A model generated the notes under the pieces. The model saw only the letters and a list, made by a program, of their open reading frames with translations, searched no databases and was not told the DNA's origin. A stretch of 64,000 nt of DNA from CAVRXQ01 sp963725215 (lineage in GTDB: Bacteria > Actinomycetota > Acidimicrobiia > Acidimicrobiales > Bog-793): positions 620,001 to 684,000 of the forward strand of contig CAVRXQ010000002.1 of NCBI GenBank assembly GCA_963725215.1, written 5' to 3'. Positions 19,622 to 29,600 of the stretch are shown in pieces. A program made the translations under genes and the position numbers. Position 1 is the first letter of the stretch. The number at the start of each line of letters is the position of its first letter.

Positions 19622-21331
19622 TCATTCGATATCCCCTCGGCGGTAGGGAGCGTACATCTTGCGTCGATGGAGCTGCGGGTGGAGGATCACTTGCTTGTGC
19701 TTTGCTTTAACCGATGCACGGATAGCCCGTTGCCGTCGGCGCGACCGAACTGTAGCGCTCCGACTTTCGACGTCCACATGGGTTCGGTACTTCAGTAAGG
19801 GAAGGTCAACCAGTTTTCCTCCCCAGCCGCGATCGGTGAGCGATAGGAAGAGGTCCCAGTCTTCAAGGCCTGGGAGATCGCTATCAAAGGCAACCTGGCG
19901 CAGTGCCTCCAGTTTGAAGAGCGCGGACGAATTGACGTAGTTCCCGTAGCGGAGTTCATTAGAATCGAACTGCGGATACCACGTGATTCGGTTTTCTCGA
20001 CCGAACAATGCCATCTGGCAGTACACGAAGCCGAGTGACGCATCCTCGGATTCGCAGAATCCCCCAAGTAGTTCCTGGACATAAAGCGGATGAAATGCGT
20101 CGTCTGCGTCTAGGAAAGCTAGATACGTACCGTGCGCCGTCTGGGCAGCAAAGTTGTATGTGCGCGCCGGGCCGGAGTTCGCGTGTCGGAAGGACCGAAT
20201 GGCGTCTCCAAAACCTTGGACGATCTGTGGAGTTTCATCGGTCGAACCGTCGTCCACCACTACAACTTCGATGTTGCGGTATGTTTGCTGAAGGGCGCTG
20301 CTAATCGCAGTCTTCAAGAATCGGCCGTGGTTATAACTAGGTATCGCGATCGTAACGAGCGGCTCAGAATGACAAAGCGAGCCGGAGCGAGTAGCGCAAT
20401 TATGAAGCGGATTCGTGCTCAGGAAATCCATCGTGGCTGTTTGCGGCCGCAGATTGACCCGCTCTGGCTTGATCTGCATCGAGACTTGGGGAAGGACCCC
20501 GGCCAATAACTGGGCGCCGATCGTCTTACCCGACCGCCTAACCTGCTCTAAGCTAAGCAGCGAAAGACGACTTCGCCGATCTACCTTTTGGTATCGGCTG
20601 ATGAGCAGTAATTCCACCAAGGCCCTTTCGCCTCGATCAAGCAGTTGCTGTTTACGATTGCCCTCAAAATCGGCAGCTGCGGCTTGATATGCAACAACAG
20701 CGCCGCGCAGATATTGCAATCGCTGCTTTTGTGTCCAAGGCGCTGGACACTGCGTTCGAACAAGTTCGGCGTCGGGATACCGGTGAAATCGGGCGCGTCT
20801 GACGAGCAATTTGAGCCACATGTCTAAGTCCCAAGCCTCACCAACAAGACGCGACTGCTCGAGAGTGTCCCAAACACTTCGTCGAATGAGGACTGACGAA
20901 CGAGGTATGCACTGTTGTTCAATTAATGCATCGAGCAACCCAGCAGGCTCAGGAATCGGAAACAACTCATTAGCCGTGCGATTGCAGCGATTGCCTTCAG
21001 TAGCCAGGGCAACATCGCCATAAGCGACATCAAAATTGTCAGCGTGCCGCATCAGTGATTGGAATCGGACGCTCGGCCATATATCGCCTGCATTCACGAG
21101 CGCGACCCATTCGCCGCGACATCTGTCAACATCTGGGCGACCACCCGTGCTCGGGCGAACGCAAATCCTCAGTTTCCGCGCCAAGTCAGGGTCAACCGAG
21201 GCAGCAGTGACAACTTCGCTCGAGATCGGTCCCGCTTGCGCGCGGACTGATTCGAGGGTCATCTCTACAGACGAAACGGTGATCGGTGTATCCGATAAAA
21301 GTACGACCAAAACATTGACGGGATTTTTCAT
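19622..21331 (-). CDS. Two-domain GT2 glycosyltransferase (degenerate N-terminal domain)
   Basis: A 569-residue protein. Residues ~320-540 are a standard GT2 domain: LVTIAIPSYNHGRFLKTAI, VVVDDGSTDETPQI, ANSGPARTYNFAAQ and AFLDADDAFHPLYVQEL (DxD metal site). The N-terminal ~290 residues look like a second GT2-type fold in which key motifs are weakened: VLVVLLSDTPITVSSVEMTL at the start, VALVNAGDIW in place of a DxD, and EAWDLDMWLKL where the acid motif should be. It may act as a substrate-recognition domain or be a decayed catalytic domain. Start ATG 21331; it ends just right of the fusion gene, convergent to it. Confidence 0.82.
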   Translation of the reverse strand: MKNPVNVLVVLLSDTPITVSSVEMTLESVRAQAGPISSEVVTAASVDPDLARKLRICVRPSTGGRPDVDRCRGEWVALVNAGDIWPSVRFQSLMRHADNFDVAYGDVALATEGNRCNRTANELFPIPEPAGLLDALIEQQCIPRSSVLIRRSVWDTLEQSRLVGEAWDLDMWLKLLVRRARFHRYPDAELVRTQCPAPWTQKQRLQYLRGAVVAYQAAAADFEGNRKQQLLDRGERALVELLLISRYQKVDRRSRLSLLSLEQVRRSGKTIGAQLLAGVLPQVSMQIKPERVNLRPQTATMDFLSTNPLHNCATRSGSLCHSEPLVTIAIPSYNHGRFLKTAISSALQQTYRNIEVVVVDDGSTDETPQIVQGFGDAIRSFRHANSGPARTYNFAAQTAHGTYLAFLDADDAFHPLYVQELLGGFCESEDASLGFVYCQMALFGRENRITWYPQFDSNELRYGNYVNSSALFKLEALRQVAFDSDLPGLEDWDLFLSLTDRGWGGKLVDLPLLKYRTHVDVESRSATVRSRRRQRAIRASVKAKHKQVILHPQLHRRKMYAPYRRGDIE

Positions 21332-21347
21332 TCCATGTTCGGCTTTT

Positions 21348-22306
21348 CCTTAAATTTTTGGCGGGGTTTGTTTCATGCCCAAAGGAGCGCGGTCCAGTGT
21401 CCGAATTTACAAACGGGTTTCGAAGCGTACAACTCTGAAATCGCGTGAGAGCTAGAGCAATCGACTCGCGCATCAGATAGCGGCTGCTATGCGCAGTTGC
21501 CCACCGTGCCAACATTAGGAGCGTTAAGGCGATGAACCGGAGAGAGCGGTTCCGACGAGGTTGACAAGACTCGATTAGGTCTGCTCGAAACTCTCGGCAC
21601 TTGAGAGGCGAATCCATGCACCGCAAGTGGGCCGACGATCGCACGAACGTTGTCGCTCGTTTGCCGCCAACGTGCAAAAGGCCCAGCAGCGCGATCCCGA
21701 TCGACCCCGGCAAGACCCGATTCGCGTCTCGACGCGACATCAACGCCATCGGTTGCGTCATGGAATGATGGCGGCCGCGCTCAATCACGGTCCCGAGCGG
21801 GTCATGCCCTTCTTTTAGGGCTTCTGGCGGCGCGAACTCCTGCGAAGACCCCTCAACCCGTGCGGGGCGCTCCGCGCTTCGGTGTGCGAGGCCGGGGCGC
21901 ATCGCTACTTCCGAAGCCGGCGAGGTCTCGATTGGCCAGTCCGTTCTCCCCGCGTACTCGGACCAGACGAAGCCGACAACCTCGGGCTGCGACTCGAGAT
22001 ATGTGAACAGCTCGTCGATCCACTGCAACGCACGTTCCCAGCCCAACTCGAACGTCCTGCGCGCGCATTTCCATCGTCTCGCTGATCCTTCGGCGACGGG
22101 CCGCGGACCCGTGACCGACTGCAAGCTGCTTGCCTGTCAGTCACTGTGCAGGTGTCCAACCGGATGCCGCAAGTCCTCGATGACGACCCGGTCTCGAATA
22201 TTCCATGTTTTTCACGGTTCTGATCGAACATTCAGGCGATATTCGCTTGCAATTCATTTGCAAATTTGAGGCGCGTATCGATCGCTCCCCGAGTCGGTCC
22301 GCCGCT
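21348..22306. other. Gene-poor, decayed stretch at the end of the polysaccharide locus
   Basis: Nearly one kilobase without an intact gene between the GT2 start and the mscL stop. It contains one glycosidase remnant (listed separately), short frames without family patterns, and AT-rich runs near 21340-21370 and 22190-22270. This is also where base composition shifts to the higher GC of the right-hand part. Confidence 0.5.
21880..22060 (-). pseudogene. Remnant of a glycoside hydrolase C-terminus (GH26-like)
   Basis: In one minus-strand frame about 50 codons read WERALQWIDELFTYLESQ, then VVGFVWSEYAGRTDWPIE and TSPASEVAMRPGL. This is the typical end of GH26-type hydrolases (W-x-x-x-L-F-x-Y, GFVWF, DWRI-x-SS-x-A-x-x-A-F-R). 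No catalytic domain precedes it and the frame continues into unrelated sequence, so it is a fragment of a lost gene. It is not a copy of the 16111-17265 hydrolase, whose C-terminus is different. Confidence 0.5.
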
Positions 22307-22732
22307 TCAGGCCGCCTCCTTGTCGCCGATCTCTCCCCCACAGTGCAAACAGCGCGTCGCCGCCGTTGGGAGGTCACTCGACAGACACAGGGGGCAGGTC
22401 TTCGTCGGCGCCGGATCGCCGAACACCGTCGTCCCCTTGCGCCGCATGACCGCCCGGTACGGGACGACGATCACGAAGTAGACGACGGAGATCAGGACGA
22501 GGAAATAGATGACCGCCGAGAGGAACGCCCCGAGGTCGATCCGTTGCCCATTAATCGTCCATCCGAGGCCGCTCGAGGGGGAACCGTTGCTCGCAGCCGC
22601 GTTGATGAGCGGCTTTAAGACATCGGTGGTCAGGGCCTGAACGACACCGCTGAACGCCAGGGCGACGATCAGACCGATGGCGACGACGATGACGTCGCCG
22701 CGGAGCAGGAAGTTGCGGAACCCCTTGAACAC
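22307..22732 (-). CDS. mscL: Large-conductance mechanosensitive channel MscL with C-terminal zinc ribbon
   Basis: A 141-residue channel that opens under membrane tension to release solutes on hypo-osmotic shock. The N-terminal amphipathic helix and TM1 are FKGFRNFLLRGDVIVVAIG followed by LIVALAFSGVVQALTTDVLKP. TM2 is in FLSAVIYFLVLISVVYFVIV. The cytoplasmic end carries two Cys pairs, CPLCLSSDLP and CLHCGGEI, a zinc-ribbon tail known from other actinobacterial MscL proteins. Start GTG 22732 is fixed by an AAAGGAGGG ribosome site 5-6 bases upstream; an open frame runs far upstream of it but is non-coding. Divergent from cfa. Confidence 0.93.
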   Translation of the reverse strand: MFKGFRNFLLRGDVIVVAIGLIVALAFSGVVQALTTDVLKPLINAAASNGSPSSGLGWTINGQRIDLGAFLSAVIYFLVLISVVYFVIVVPYRAVMRRKGTTVFGDPAPTKTCPLCLSSDLPTAATRCLHCGGEIGDKEAA

Positions 22733-22919
22733 GCGCCCTCCTTTTCTTGGGTTGCCAGATTCTGTCGCCCGTGGCGTCGACGTGCGGAACATTTCAGCGA
22801 CGCCCTTTCCTGTCAGGTGCAGGAATCCGACGAGGTCACCGACCTCGAAAGCGCGGCACTGGGCGCGTGACCGATAATTTCCGGGACGCAGGCCAAAACA
22901 CGCCTGGAGGTCGATGCCG

Positions 22920-24239
22920 ATGAACGTGCGCGACGATCCCACACCCCGTCGAACCACGTCCCGAGGAGGCGGCGAAAACGCCGCCTCGATCACGACGCCT
23001 TTCATCGAGGCGCTCATCGGCCGTCCCCCACCCGTGCAGATCCGATTCTTCGACGGGAGCTCGGTCGGTCCCGAGGATGCGGACGCGGTGGTGCACGTTC
23101 GCTCGAAAGATGCAATTCGGCGAATCCTTTTTTCTCCCGGCGAGATCGGTGTCGCGCGGGCGTTCATCGCCGGCGAGATCGAAGTCGAAGGAGAACTCGC
23201 CGCGTGCCTGCGCGCGCTCGGCGACACCGTCGACAAGCAAAGGCCGCGCTTTAGCGCCAAGGTCGCCGCGGCTGGCCTCGGCGCGGCGATACGGCTCGGC
23301 GCGCTCGGGCCTCCGCTGCCGGCCCCGAAAGAGGAGGTCCGGCCTTCCGGCCCGCGCCATTCGAGACGCCGCGACTCACAGGTCGTCCGTCACCACTACG
23401 ACGTCGGCAACGACTTCTACCGCCTCGTCCTCGGACCGACGCTCGTGTACTCCTGCGCCCGATTTGTCAGCAACAACACGAGCCTCGACGACGCCCAGGA
23501 GGCGAAACTCGACCTCACGTGTCGCAAGCTCGGTCTCGCTGAACGCGAGGGATTGCGATTGCTCGACGTCGGCTGCGGGTGGGGCTCGATGGTCCTCCAC
23601 GCCGCGGCGAACTACGGCGCGAGAGCGATCGGCATCACGCTCAGTCCTGAACAGGCGGAGCTCGCGCGCGACCGGGTGAAAGAAGCCGGGCTCGACGACC
23701 GCGTCGACATCCGCGTGCAGGACTATCGCGATCTCGGCGACGAACGCTTCGACGCGATCTCTTCGATCGGGATGTTCGAGCACGTCGGTTCCAAGAAGAT
23801 GTCGGAGTACTTCCGCGTCCTTTACGGACTTCTCGGAAAACAAGGCCGACTTCTCAACCACGCGATCGCGAAGCCCGGAACCTCGCGCATCACGCCGAGT
23901 TCGTTCATCGGCCGCTACGTCTTTCCAGACGGCGAGCTCATCGACGTTGGTGAGGCGATCCTGGCGATGGAGCGCGCCGGATTCGAAGTGCGCGACGTGG
24001 AAGGTCTCCGCGAGCACTACGCGAAGACGCTCCATCAATGGGTGGCGAACTTGGAGGCCCGTTGGGACGAGGCGGTCGCGTACGTCGGTGAGTCGAGGGC
24101 GCGGGTATGGCGGCTGTACATGTCCGCATCGGAGAACCGCTTCTTGGACGGTCGCCTCGGCGTATTCCAGACCCTCGGGGTGAAGACCGACGACTCGGGC
24201 CGCTCGGGACTCCCACTGACGAGAACGAACTGGGACTAG
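22920..24239 (+). CDS. cfa: Cyclopropane-fatty-acyl-phospholipid synthase family methyltransferase
   Basis: A 439-residue SAM-dependent enzyme that methylenates unsaturated acyl chains of membrane phospholipids. It has an N-terminal lipid-binding domain (residues ~25-110) and a methyltransferase domain with HYDVGNDFYRLVLGPTLVYSCA, LLDVGCGWGSMVLHAA (SAM loop I), GITLSPEQAELARDRV and ISSIGMFEHVG, all diagnostic of the family. The closing region has the conserved HYAKTLHQWVANLEA. GGAGG at 22906-22910 is well placed for ATG 22920 and too close to ATG 22914, so I use 22920. It faces mscL across a short divergent promoter region; both are membrane-stress functions. Confidence 0.92.
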   Translation: MNVRDDPTPRRTTSRGGGENAASITTPFIEALIGRPPPVQIRFFDGSSVGPEDADAVVHVRSKDAIRRILFSPGEIGVARAFIAGEIEVEGELAACLRALGDTVDKQRPRFSAKVAAAGLGAAIRLGALGPPLPAPKEEVRPSGPRHSRRRDSQVVRHHYDVGNDFYRLVLGPTLVYSCARFVSNNTSLDDAQEAKLDLTCRKLGLAEREGLRLLDVGCGWGSMVLHAAANYGARAIGITLSPEQAELARDRVKEAGLDDRVDIRVQDYRDLGDERFDAISSIGMFEHVGSKKMSEYFRVLYGLLGKQGRLLNHAIAKPGTSRITPSSFIGRYVFPDGELIDVGEAILAMERAGFEVRDVEGLREHYAKTLHQWVANLEARWDEAVAYVGESRARVWRLYMSASENRFLDGRLGVFQTLGVKTDDSGRSGLPLTRTNWD

Positions 24240-24273
24240 AAGTCTCGGCGGACCGCCGGTCAGTCGGGTTGCG

Positions 24274-24765
24274 TCACAGCTTGTAGCCGATCGCCCGCAA
24301 GAGCGCCTTCCGCTCCTCGACGTCGTCGGTCGTCTCGACGCCGAGAGGGGTCTCGCCGTCGATCACGCCGAGAATGCCGCGTCCAAGAGACGTCTCACCG
24401 ACCACGACCTCGAGCGGGTTCGCGGTCGCGCAGAAGATCGAGCAGACCTCTGGCACCGCGGCGATCTGACGGAGCACGTTCACCGGGAAGCCGTCTTTCA
24501 AAAAGACGACGAAGGTGTGCCCCGCGCCGATCGCTTCCGCGTTGCGCGTCGCCAGTCCGACGAGTTCGTCATCGTTTCCCGACGTGCGCACGAGGCGCTT
24601 TCCCGATGCCTCGCAAAAGGCGATGCCGAAGTGCAGGTTCGGGCTCGAGCCGACGAGCGCCTCGTGCAGGTCTTCGACGGTCTTGATGAAATGCGACTGA
24701 CCGACGATGACGTTCAATGCGCCCTGGTTCTCGATCGGGACGACAGAAAGCTCGAGACCGCTCAC
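24274..24765 (-). CDS. DUF355 / adenosine-specific kinase family protein
   Basis: A 163-residue protein of family PF04008. An archaeal member was described structurally as an adenosine-specific kinase; bacterial roles are poorly known. Conserved features are LELSVVPIENQGALNVIVGQSHFIKTVEDLHEAL (given in parts: VIVGQSHFIKTVEDL), FGIAFCEASGKRLVR, GNDDELVGLA, GHTFVVFLKDGFPVNVL and FCATANPLEVVV. Start GTG 24765 matches the usual family start and follows AAAAAGGAT; a frame to 24822 (ATG) is longer but unconserved. It is divergent from a phosphoribosyltransferase gene. Confidence 0.85.
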   Translation of the reverse strand: MSGLELSVVPIENQGALNVIVGQSHFIKTVEDLHEALVGSSPNLHFGIAFCEASGKRLVRTSGNDDELVGLATRNAEAIGAGHTFVVFLKDGFPVNVLRQIAAVPEVCSIFCATANPLEVVVGETSLGRGILGVIDGETPLGVETTDDVEERKALLRAIGYKL

Positions 24766-24977
24766 CGACCACCATCCTTTTTCGAGCGACGTTCGCCCGA
24801 CCAAATCTCTCGTCTTTCGCATCTCGGCGCAATCGGCTGGGACGGGACGAGGGTCCCTAGCCGGACCCGGCTCCCGTTCGTAGCGTGAAGGCGGACGAGG
24901 TGGCACATGGCACAGCGGAGCTTGGCGGACGAGCCGGCGGCCAATTGCGCAGCGGCCGAGCACGCGCCGCGGCGGCG

Positions 24978-25667
24978 ATGAGGATCGCAACGGGCAACGG
25001 GCGTCACCCGTTGCGCTTCGTCGACCGCGTCGATGCCGGGCGCCGACTGGCATCCGCGCTAATCGACCACGTCGATGCCGATTCCGTCGTCGTCGGCTTG
25101 CCAAGAGGTGGCGTGGTCGTCGCCTACGAGGTCGCAGAAACCCTGCAGCTTCCGCTCGACGTCATCGTCGTCCGAAAGCTCGGTGCTCCCCTCCAAAGAG
25201 AGCTCGCCGTCGGCGCGGTCGCCGAGCGCTCGGTGCGCGTCGTGAACGGTGCGATCCAACGACTCGCGGGGATGAGCGACGAAGAGGTCGAAGACGCGGC
25301 TCGGCGTGAGCTCGAAGAGGTGGATCGCCGCGCGTCGCTCTATCGCGAAGGACGTGTTCCGATCTCGCTCGCGCAAAAAACGGTGATCGTCGTCGACGAC
25401 GGCGTCGCGACCGGCGCGACGTGCCAAGCGGCCTGCGAATCCGCCCGGCGTGCCGACGCGACCCGCGTCGTCGTCGCCCTCCCCGTCGGAGCGGCCGAGT
25501 CGATCAGCGATCTGGCGACGCGAGCCGACAGCATCGTCTGTCTCGAGACACCTGCCGGCTTTTCCTCGGTCGGCGAGTGGTACGTCAACTTCGGACAGAC
25601 CTCAGACGCCGAGGTCGTCGCACTCTTGGCGCGGGCGGCCGAACGCGGCGAGAAGGGCAACGAATAG
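24978..25667 (+). CDS. Type I phosphoribosyltransferase-domain protein
   Basis: A 229-residue protein with a PRTase fold. Residues from ~10 carry FVDRVDAGRRLASAL and VVGLPRGGVVVAYEVAETL, then DVIVVRKLGAPLQRELAVGA, and the PRPP-binding loop VIVVDDGVATGATCQAAC. These match the stand-alone family (COG1926) found near dienelactone-hydrolase or stress genes; the substrate is unknown. ATG 24978 is the first start close to conserved sequence; the frame is open to 24885 upstream. It ends just before a strong terminator. Confidence 0.85.
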   Translation: MRIATGNGRHPLRFVDRVDAGRRLASALIDHVDADSVVVGLPRGGVVVAYEVAETLQLPLDVIVVRKLGAPLQRELAVGAVAERSVRVVNGAIQRLAGMSDEEVEDAARRELEEVDRRASLYREGRVPISLAQKTVIVVDDGVATGATCQAACESARRADATRVVVALPVGAAESISDLATRADSIVCLETPAGFSSVGEWYVNFGQTSDAEVVALLARAAERGEKGNE

Positions 25668-25680
25668 CGGTCGCCCGCGC

Positions 25681-25713
25681 GAAGAAGGCCCGGCAACCCG
25701 CCGGGCCTTCTTC
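25681..25713 (+). terminator. Strong hairpin terminator after the phosphoribosyltransferase
   Basis: A perfect 14-base-pair stem (GAAGAAGGCCCGGC and its complement) with a 5-base loop, ending in TTCTTCGTT. It lies 14 bases after the stop at 25667 and also just past the end of the convergent gene at 25745, so it may serve both. Confidence 0.85.
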
Positions 25714-25744
25714 GTTGCTTAGCTGGTGGGGGGTCAGCAAAACA

Positions 25745-26515
25745 TCAGCGCTCGACGATCACCACCGTCCCGGTCTGAGACGTGAGGTTCAACCGTTCGA
25801 GCCGACCGACGATGCCGTAGGTACCGGCGACGAGGGTCTCGGGAGCGATCGTTGCGAGCGCCACTGGGACGACGATCGCGGCGGCCGGCGGCACGAGTAT
25901 CGACCGGGACAACACGCGATTCGTCGGGGTCTTGAAGTCCGCCCGCGAAGCGAGGAGGCGACGATTCGACGGAAGGTCGATCAGCCAGGCGACGACCGTT
26001 AGCGGCTCCTTGTAGTCGGCGAGCCAGGGCTCCGTGCCGTGGTTCTTCACCTTGGCGAACAATTGCGGCGGGCGTCCGCGCACGATGATCTGCTCGCTCG
26101 GCCAGACCAATTCGAGCTCGGTTGACGGCGCGGTGCCGGTCGCGTGGGGGAAGAGGTTGCGCTCGGCGCCTGCAGCGCGCCACACGCCGCCTTCCAAACG
26201 CACCGAGGCGACGGCCCATTCGCCGACCGCTCCGGGCTCGGGCGCCGCGTAGACGCGGGTCGTCGTGTCCTCGTGGATCAGCCGCCAGCCGTTCGGGGGC
26301 AAGAAGCGCCAGGCATCGAGGGCCTCGCGGCCGTAGAACGTGCCGCCCTTGGCGAGAATTTCGTCAATGCTCGTGCCGTCTCCGGACAAAAGGGCGGCGT
26401 CGAAGGTCCACTCCGAGAGCTCGACAGTCTGCGCGAGCGTTGGGAGCGTTTCGATGATCTCGCTCGCGGACATTGCCGCCGCCATCTCGATCTTCGTCTC
26501 GGTCGCGTCGACCAT
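25745..26515 (-). CDS. Uncharacterised protein, possible C-terminal beta-sandwich
   Basis: A 256-residue protein I cannot assign. The N-terminal half is mildly acidic with an odd WTFDAALLSGDGTS segment and GREALDAWRFLPPNGWRLI. The C-terminal half (from ~residue 135) alternates hydrophobic strands, e.g. VRGRPPQLFAKVKNHGTEPW and LTVVAWLIDLP, resembling an Ig-like or CARDB-type sandwich. No signal peptide is visible. Start ATG 26515 is the first Met before conserved-looking sequence; the frame is open to 26710. It lies downstream of dnaE2 on the same strand, 166 bases away, so co-induction with SOS is possible but unproven. Confidence 0.6.
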   Translation of the reverse strand: MVDATETKIEMAAAMSASEIIETLPTLAQTVELSEWTFDAALLSGDGTSIDEILAKGGTFYGREALDAWRFLPPNGWRLIHEDTTTRVYAAPEPGAVGEWAVASVRLEGGVWRAAGAERNLFPHATGTAPSTELELVWPSEQIIVRGRPPQLFAKVKNHGTEPWLADYKEPLTVVAWLIDLPSNRRLLASRADFKTPTNRVLSRSILVPPAAAIVVPVALATIAPETLVAGTYGIVGRLERLNLTSQTGTVVIVER

Positions 26516-26681
26516 GTCACTCAGTGTGGCATGGTCACCACTCTGCGTCAACGTGCCCTCCGTCCGTTTGTTTAGGTTCAGGACTCCCCGAACTGGACTT
26601 TTCTCTAACGACCGCGAATCGTTCGCTATGAAGCCCTGACGCACGCGAGGCAGCAGTGGCGTGAGTGCGTCATGTGGTTGA

Positions 26682-29600
26682 TCAGCGAAAATTCCTCGCT
26701 TTGCCGGCACGGGTGGGCAGTTCGAGCACCTCGAGACGCTCGGCGACGACCGAGCGGGCGACGCCTTCGCCTTCGAGCCGCCCGCGGACGATGAGGGCCG
26801 GGGCGGACGTCGCCTCGCCGCGGTAGCGGGTCCACAGCCCCGGCGAACAGATGACGTTCACGACGCCGGTCTCGTCCTCCAAGTTGAGGAAGATCGTCCC
26901 GCCCGCCGTCGAAGGGCGCTGGCGGTGGGTGACGATCCCCGCGACGAGGATCCGGCCCGCCTCACGCTCCTGTAGGTCCGCCGCGGGGACCACGCCGCGC
27001 TGACGGAGGAAGGTCCGCGCCGGGGCGACCGGGTGGTCGTCCGGCGAGATCCCAATCGAGAAAAGATCCGCCGCGAGCTCCTCGACCGCCGACATCTCCG
27101 GGAGCGTCGGGGCGATGACACCCGGCACCGTCCCCGGCAGCCGGTCGGGCCGGCCACCGGCTAGCGCCCCCGCCGCCCACAGCGCGGCCCGCCGCGCCCC
27201 GCGCCCCCCGCTCGGCTTCGCGCCTGCTACGGGCGGGAGGTCGTCGAGCGCGCCGGCGCTGGCGAGGGATTCGAGCTCGGCGGTGTTCGGCCGGGCGCGG
27301 CGCGCGAGGTCGTCGATGCTCTCGTAGGGGGCGCCGTCCGCGATCTGCTCGGCGAGGCTCTCGCCGATCCCGCGCACCTCGGAGAGGCCGAGGCGGACCG
27401 CGGCTCCACCGGCGCCCTCGTCGTGCGCAACGAGGGTCGACCCCGCGGCGCTCGCGTTCACGCCCGGCCGCAGCGTCACGACACCGTGGCGGCGCGCGTC
27501 TTGCACGAGGCTCTGTGGCGACCAGAACCCCATCGGCTGGGAGTTCAACAGCGCGGCGAGGAAGGCCTGGGGGTAGTGGAGCTTGAACCACGCCGAGGAG
27601 TAGACGAGGTAGGCGAAGGAAACCGAGTGCGACTCGGGGAAGCCGAAGTTCGCGAACGCGGCGAGCTGGGAGTAGATCGCGTCCGCGACGTCGCCTTCGA
27701 TCCCCCGCTCTTCCATCCCCCGATACAGCCGGCCGCGCAGTCGCTCCATGCGCTCGGCCGAGCGCTTCGAACCCATCGCCTGGCGTAGCTGGTCGGCTTC
27801 GGCCGCCGAGAATCCGGCGACATCGATCGCCATCTGCATCAGCTGTTCTTGGAACAGCGGAACGCCGAGGGTCTTTTCGAGCGCCCCCTTCAACAGCGGA
27901 TGGAGGTAGGCAACCTCTTCCTCACCCGCGCGCCTCCGTAAGTAGGGGTGGACGGAGCCACCTTGGATCGGGCCGGGGCGGATGAGGGCGACTTCCACCA
28001 CCAAGTCGTAGAAGACCTTCGGGGCGAGCCGAGGCAGCGTCGCCATCTGCGCCCGGCTCTCGACCTGGAAGACCCCCATCGAGTCCGCCTGCGACAACAT
28101 CTCGTAGACCGCGTCTTCTTGGGGGATCAGGGCCAAGTCGACCTGTTGGCCGAAGAAGGACGCGACGAGGTCGACCATGCGATGAAGCGCCTCCAGCATC
28201 CCGAGGCCCAGAAGGTCGAACTTCACGAGCCCGGCCGCCGCGCAGTCCTCTTTGTCCCACTGCAGCACCGAACGGCCCTCGCGCCGCGCCCACTCGACCG
28301 GGCAGACCTCGACAACCGGCCGGTCGCAGATCACCATCCCGCCCGAGTGGATGCCCAGGTGCCGCGGCATCCCTTCCATCGCCGCGGCGAGCTGCGCGAC
28401 GTCTTCTGGGATGCCGAGGTCCGCCGCCGTCGCCTCGGCGCGGGCGCCGTTTCGGCTCGGCTCGGCGAGGGACGAGACGAAAGAGCCCCCGAGATGCTCC
28501 GCCCACTTGTCGGGCGCCCCCGGCGGGTACCCGAGAGCGCGCGCCGCGTCGCGTACCGCGGAGCGCGGGCGGTAGGTGATGACGTTCGCGACCTTCGCAG
28601 CGTGCTCGCGCCCGTAGCGGTCGTAGACGTAGGCGATCACTTCGTCGCGTCGTCCCGACTCGATGTCTAAGTCGATGTCGGGCGGTCCGTCGCGCGCCGG
28701 TGACAAGAAGCGCTCGAACAACAGCCCGAGCGCGACCGCGTCGGCGTTCGTGATCGAAAGCGCGTAACAGACGGCCGAGTTCGCGGCCGAGCCGCGGCCT
28801 TGACAAAAGATGTTGTTCTTCTTGCAGAACTCGACGATGTCCCAGACGACCAAGAAGTATCCGGGGAACCCGAGTGCCTCGATGATCTCGAGCTCGCGAT
28901 CGATCGCCGACCACGCACCAGGGACGCGCTCCTGGTCGCGCGGCCCGTACCGGCGCATCGCGCCGTCGTACGCGAGCGCCCGCAAATACGCCACTTCGCT
29001 TGAGCCGTCGGGGACGGGGTACGGAGGGAGCTCCGGCGCGACGAGGCGTAGGTCGAACGCGCAGGCATGCCCGAGCTCTGCAGCGAGTTCGACCGCGCCC
29101 GGATAGCGCGCGAAACGTCTTTGCTGTTCGAGTCCCGAACGCAGCGGAGCACAAGCCCACGGCGGGAGATAGCCGTCGACCTCGTCCAAGCTGCGTCGGG
29201 CGCGTACCGCTGAGAGCGCGGTCGCGAGCGGGTACGCGGACGGCGTCGCGTAGTGGACGTTTCCCGTCGCGACAAGACCGACCCCGGCGCTCACCGCGAG
29301 TTCAGCGAGCGCGTCGTTGCGCGCGTTGTCAAGCGGAGTGTTGTGATCGGTGAGCTCGACAAAGAGGTGCTCGGAACCGAACGCCTCTATGAGGCTCGCG
29401 AGTTCGCGGGCTGCCGCCTGAGGCCCACCGTCAACGAGCGCGGCCGGCACCGCGCCGTGACGGCACCCGGTGAGGACGTACCAGTGACCGCCATGCGCGT
29501 TCGCGAGTGCGTCGAGCGAGAACGCCGGACGTCCTTTTTCGCCCCCCGCAAGTTGGGCACGTGAGATCGCCGTCGATAACCGGGCGTAGCCCTCGGGATC

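Noticed and set aside
21192..22124. 310-codon minus-strand frame taken as one gene
   Set aside because: Only about 50 codons (21880-22060) look protein-like; the rest has no pattern and overlaps the GT2 start.
23376..24038. 220-codon minus-strand frame opposite cfa
   Set aside because: Shadow of the well-conserved methyltransferase.
27922..29160. 412-codon minus-strand frame within dnaE2
   Set aside because: Overlaps dnaE2 in another frame of the same strand; arginine-rich and without domain pattern.
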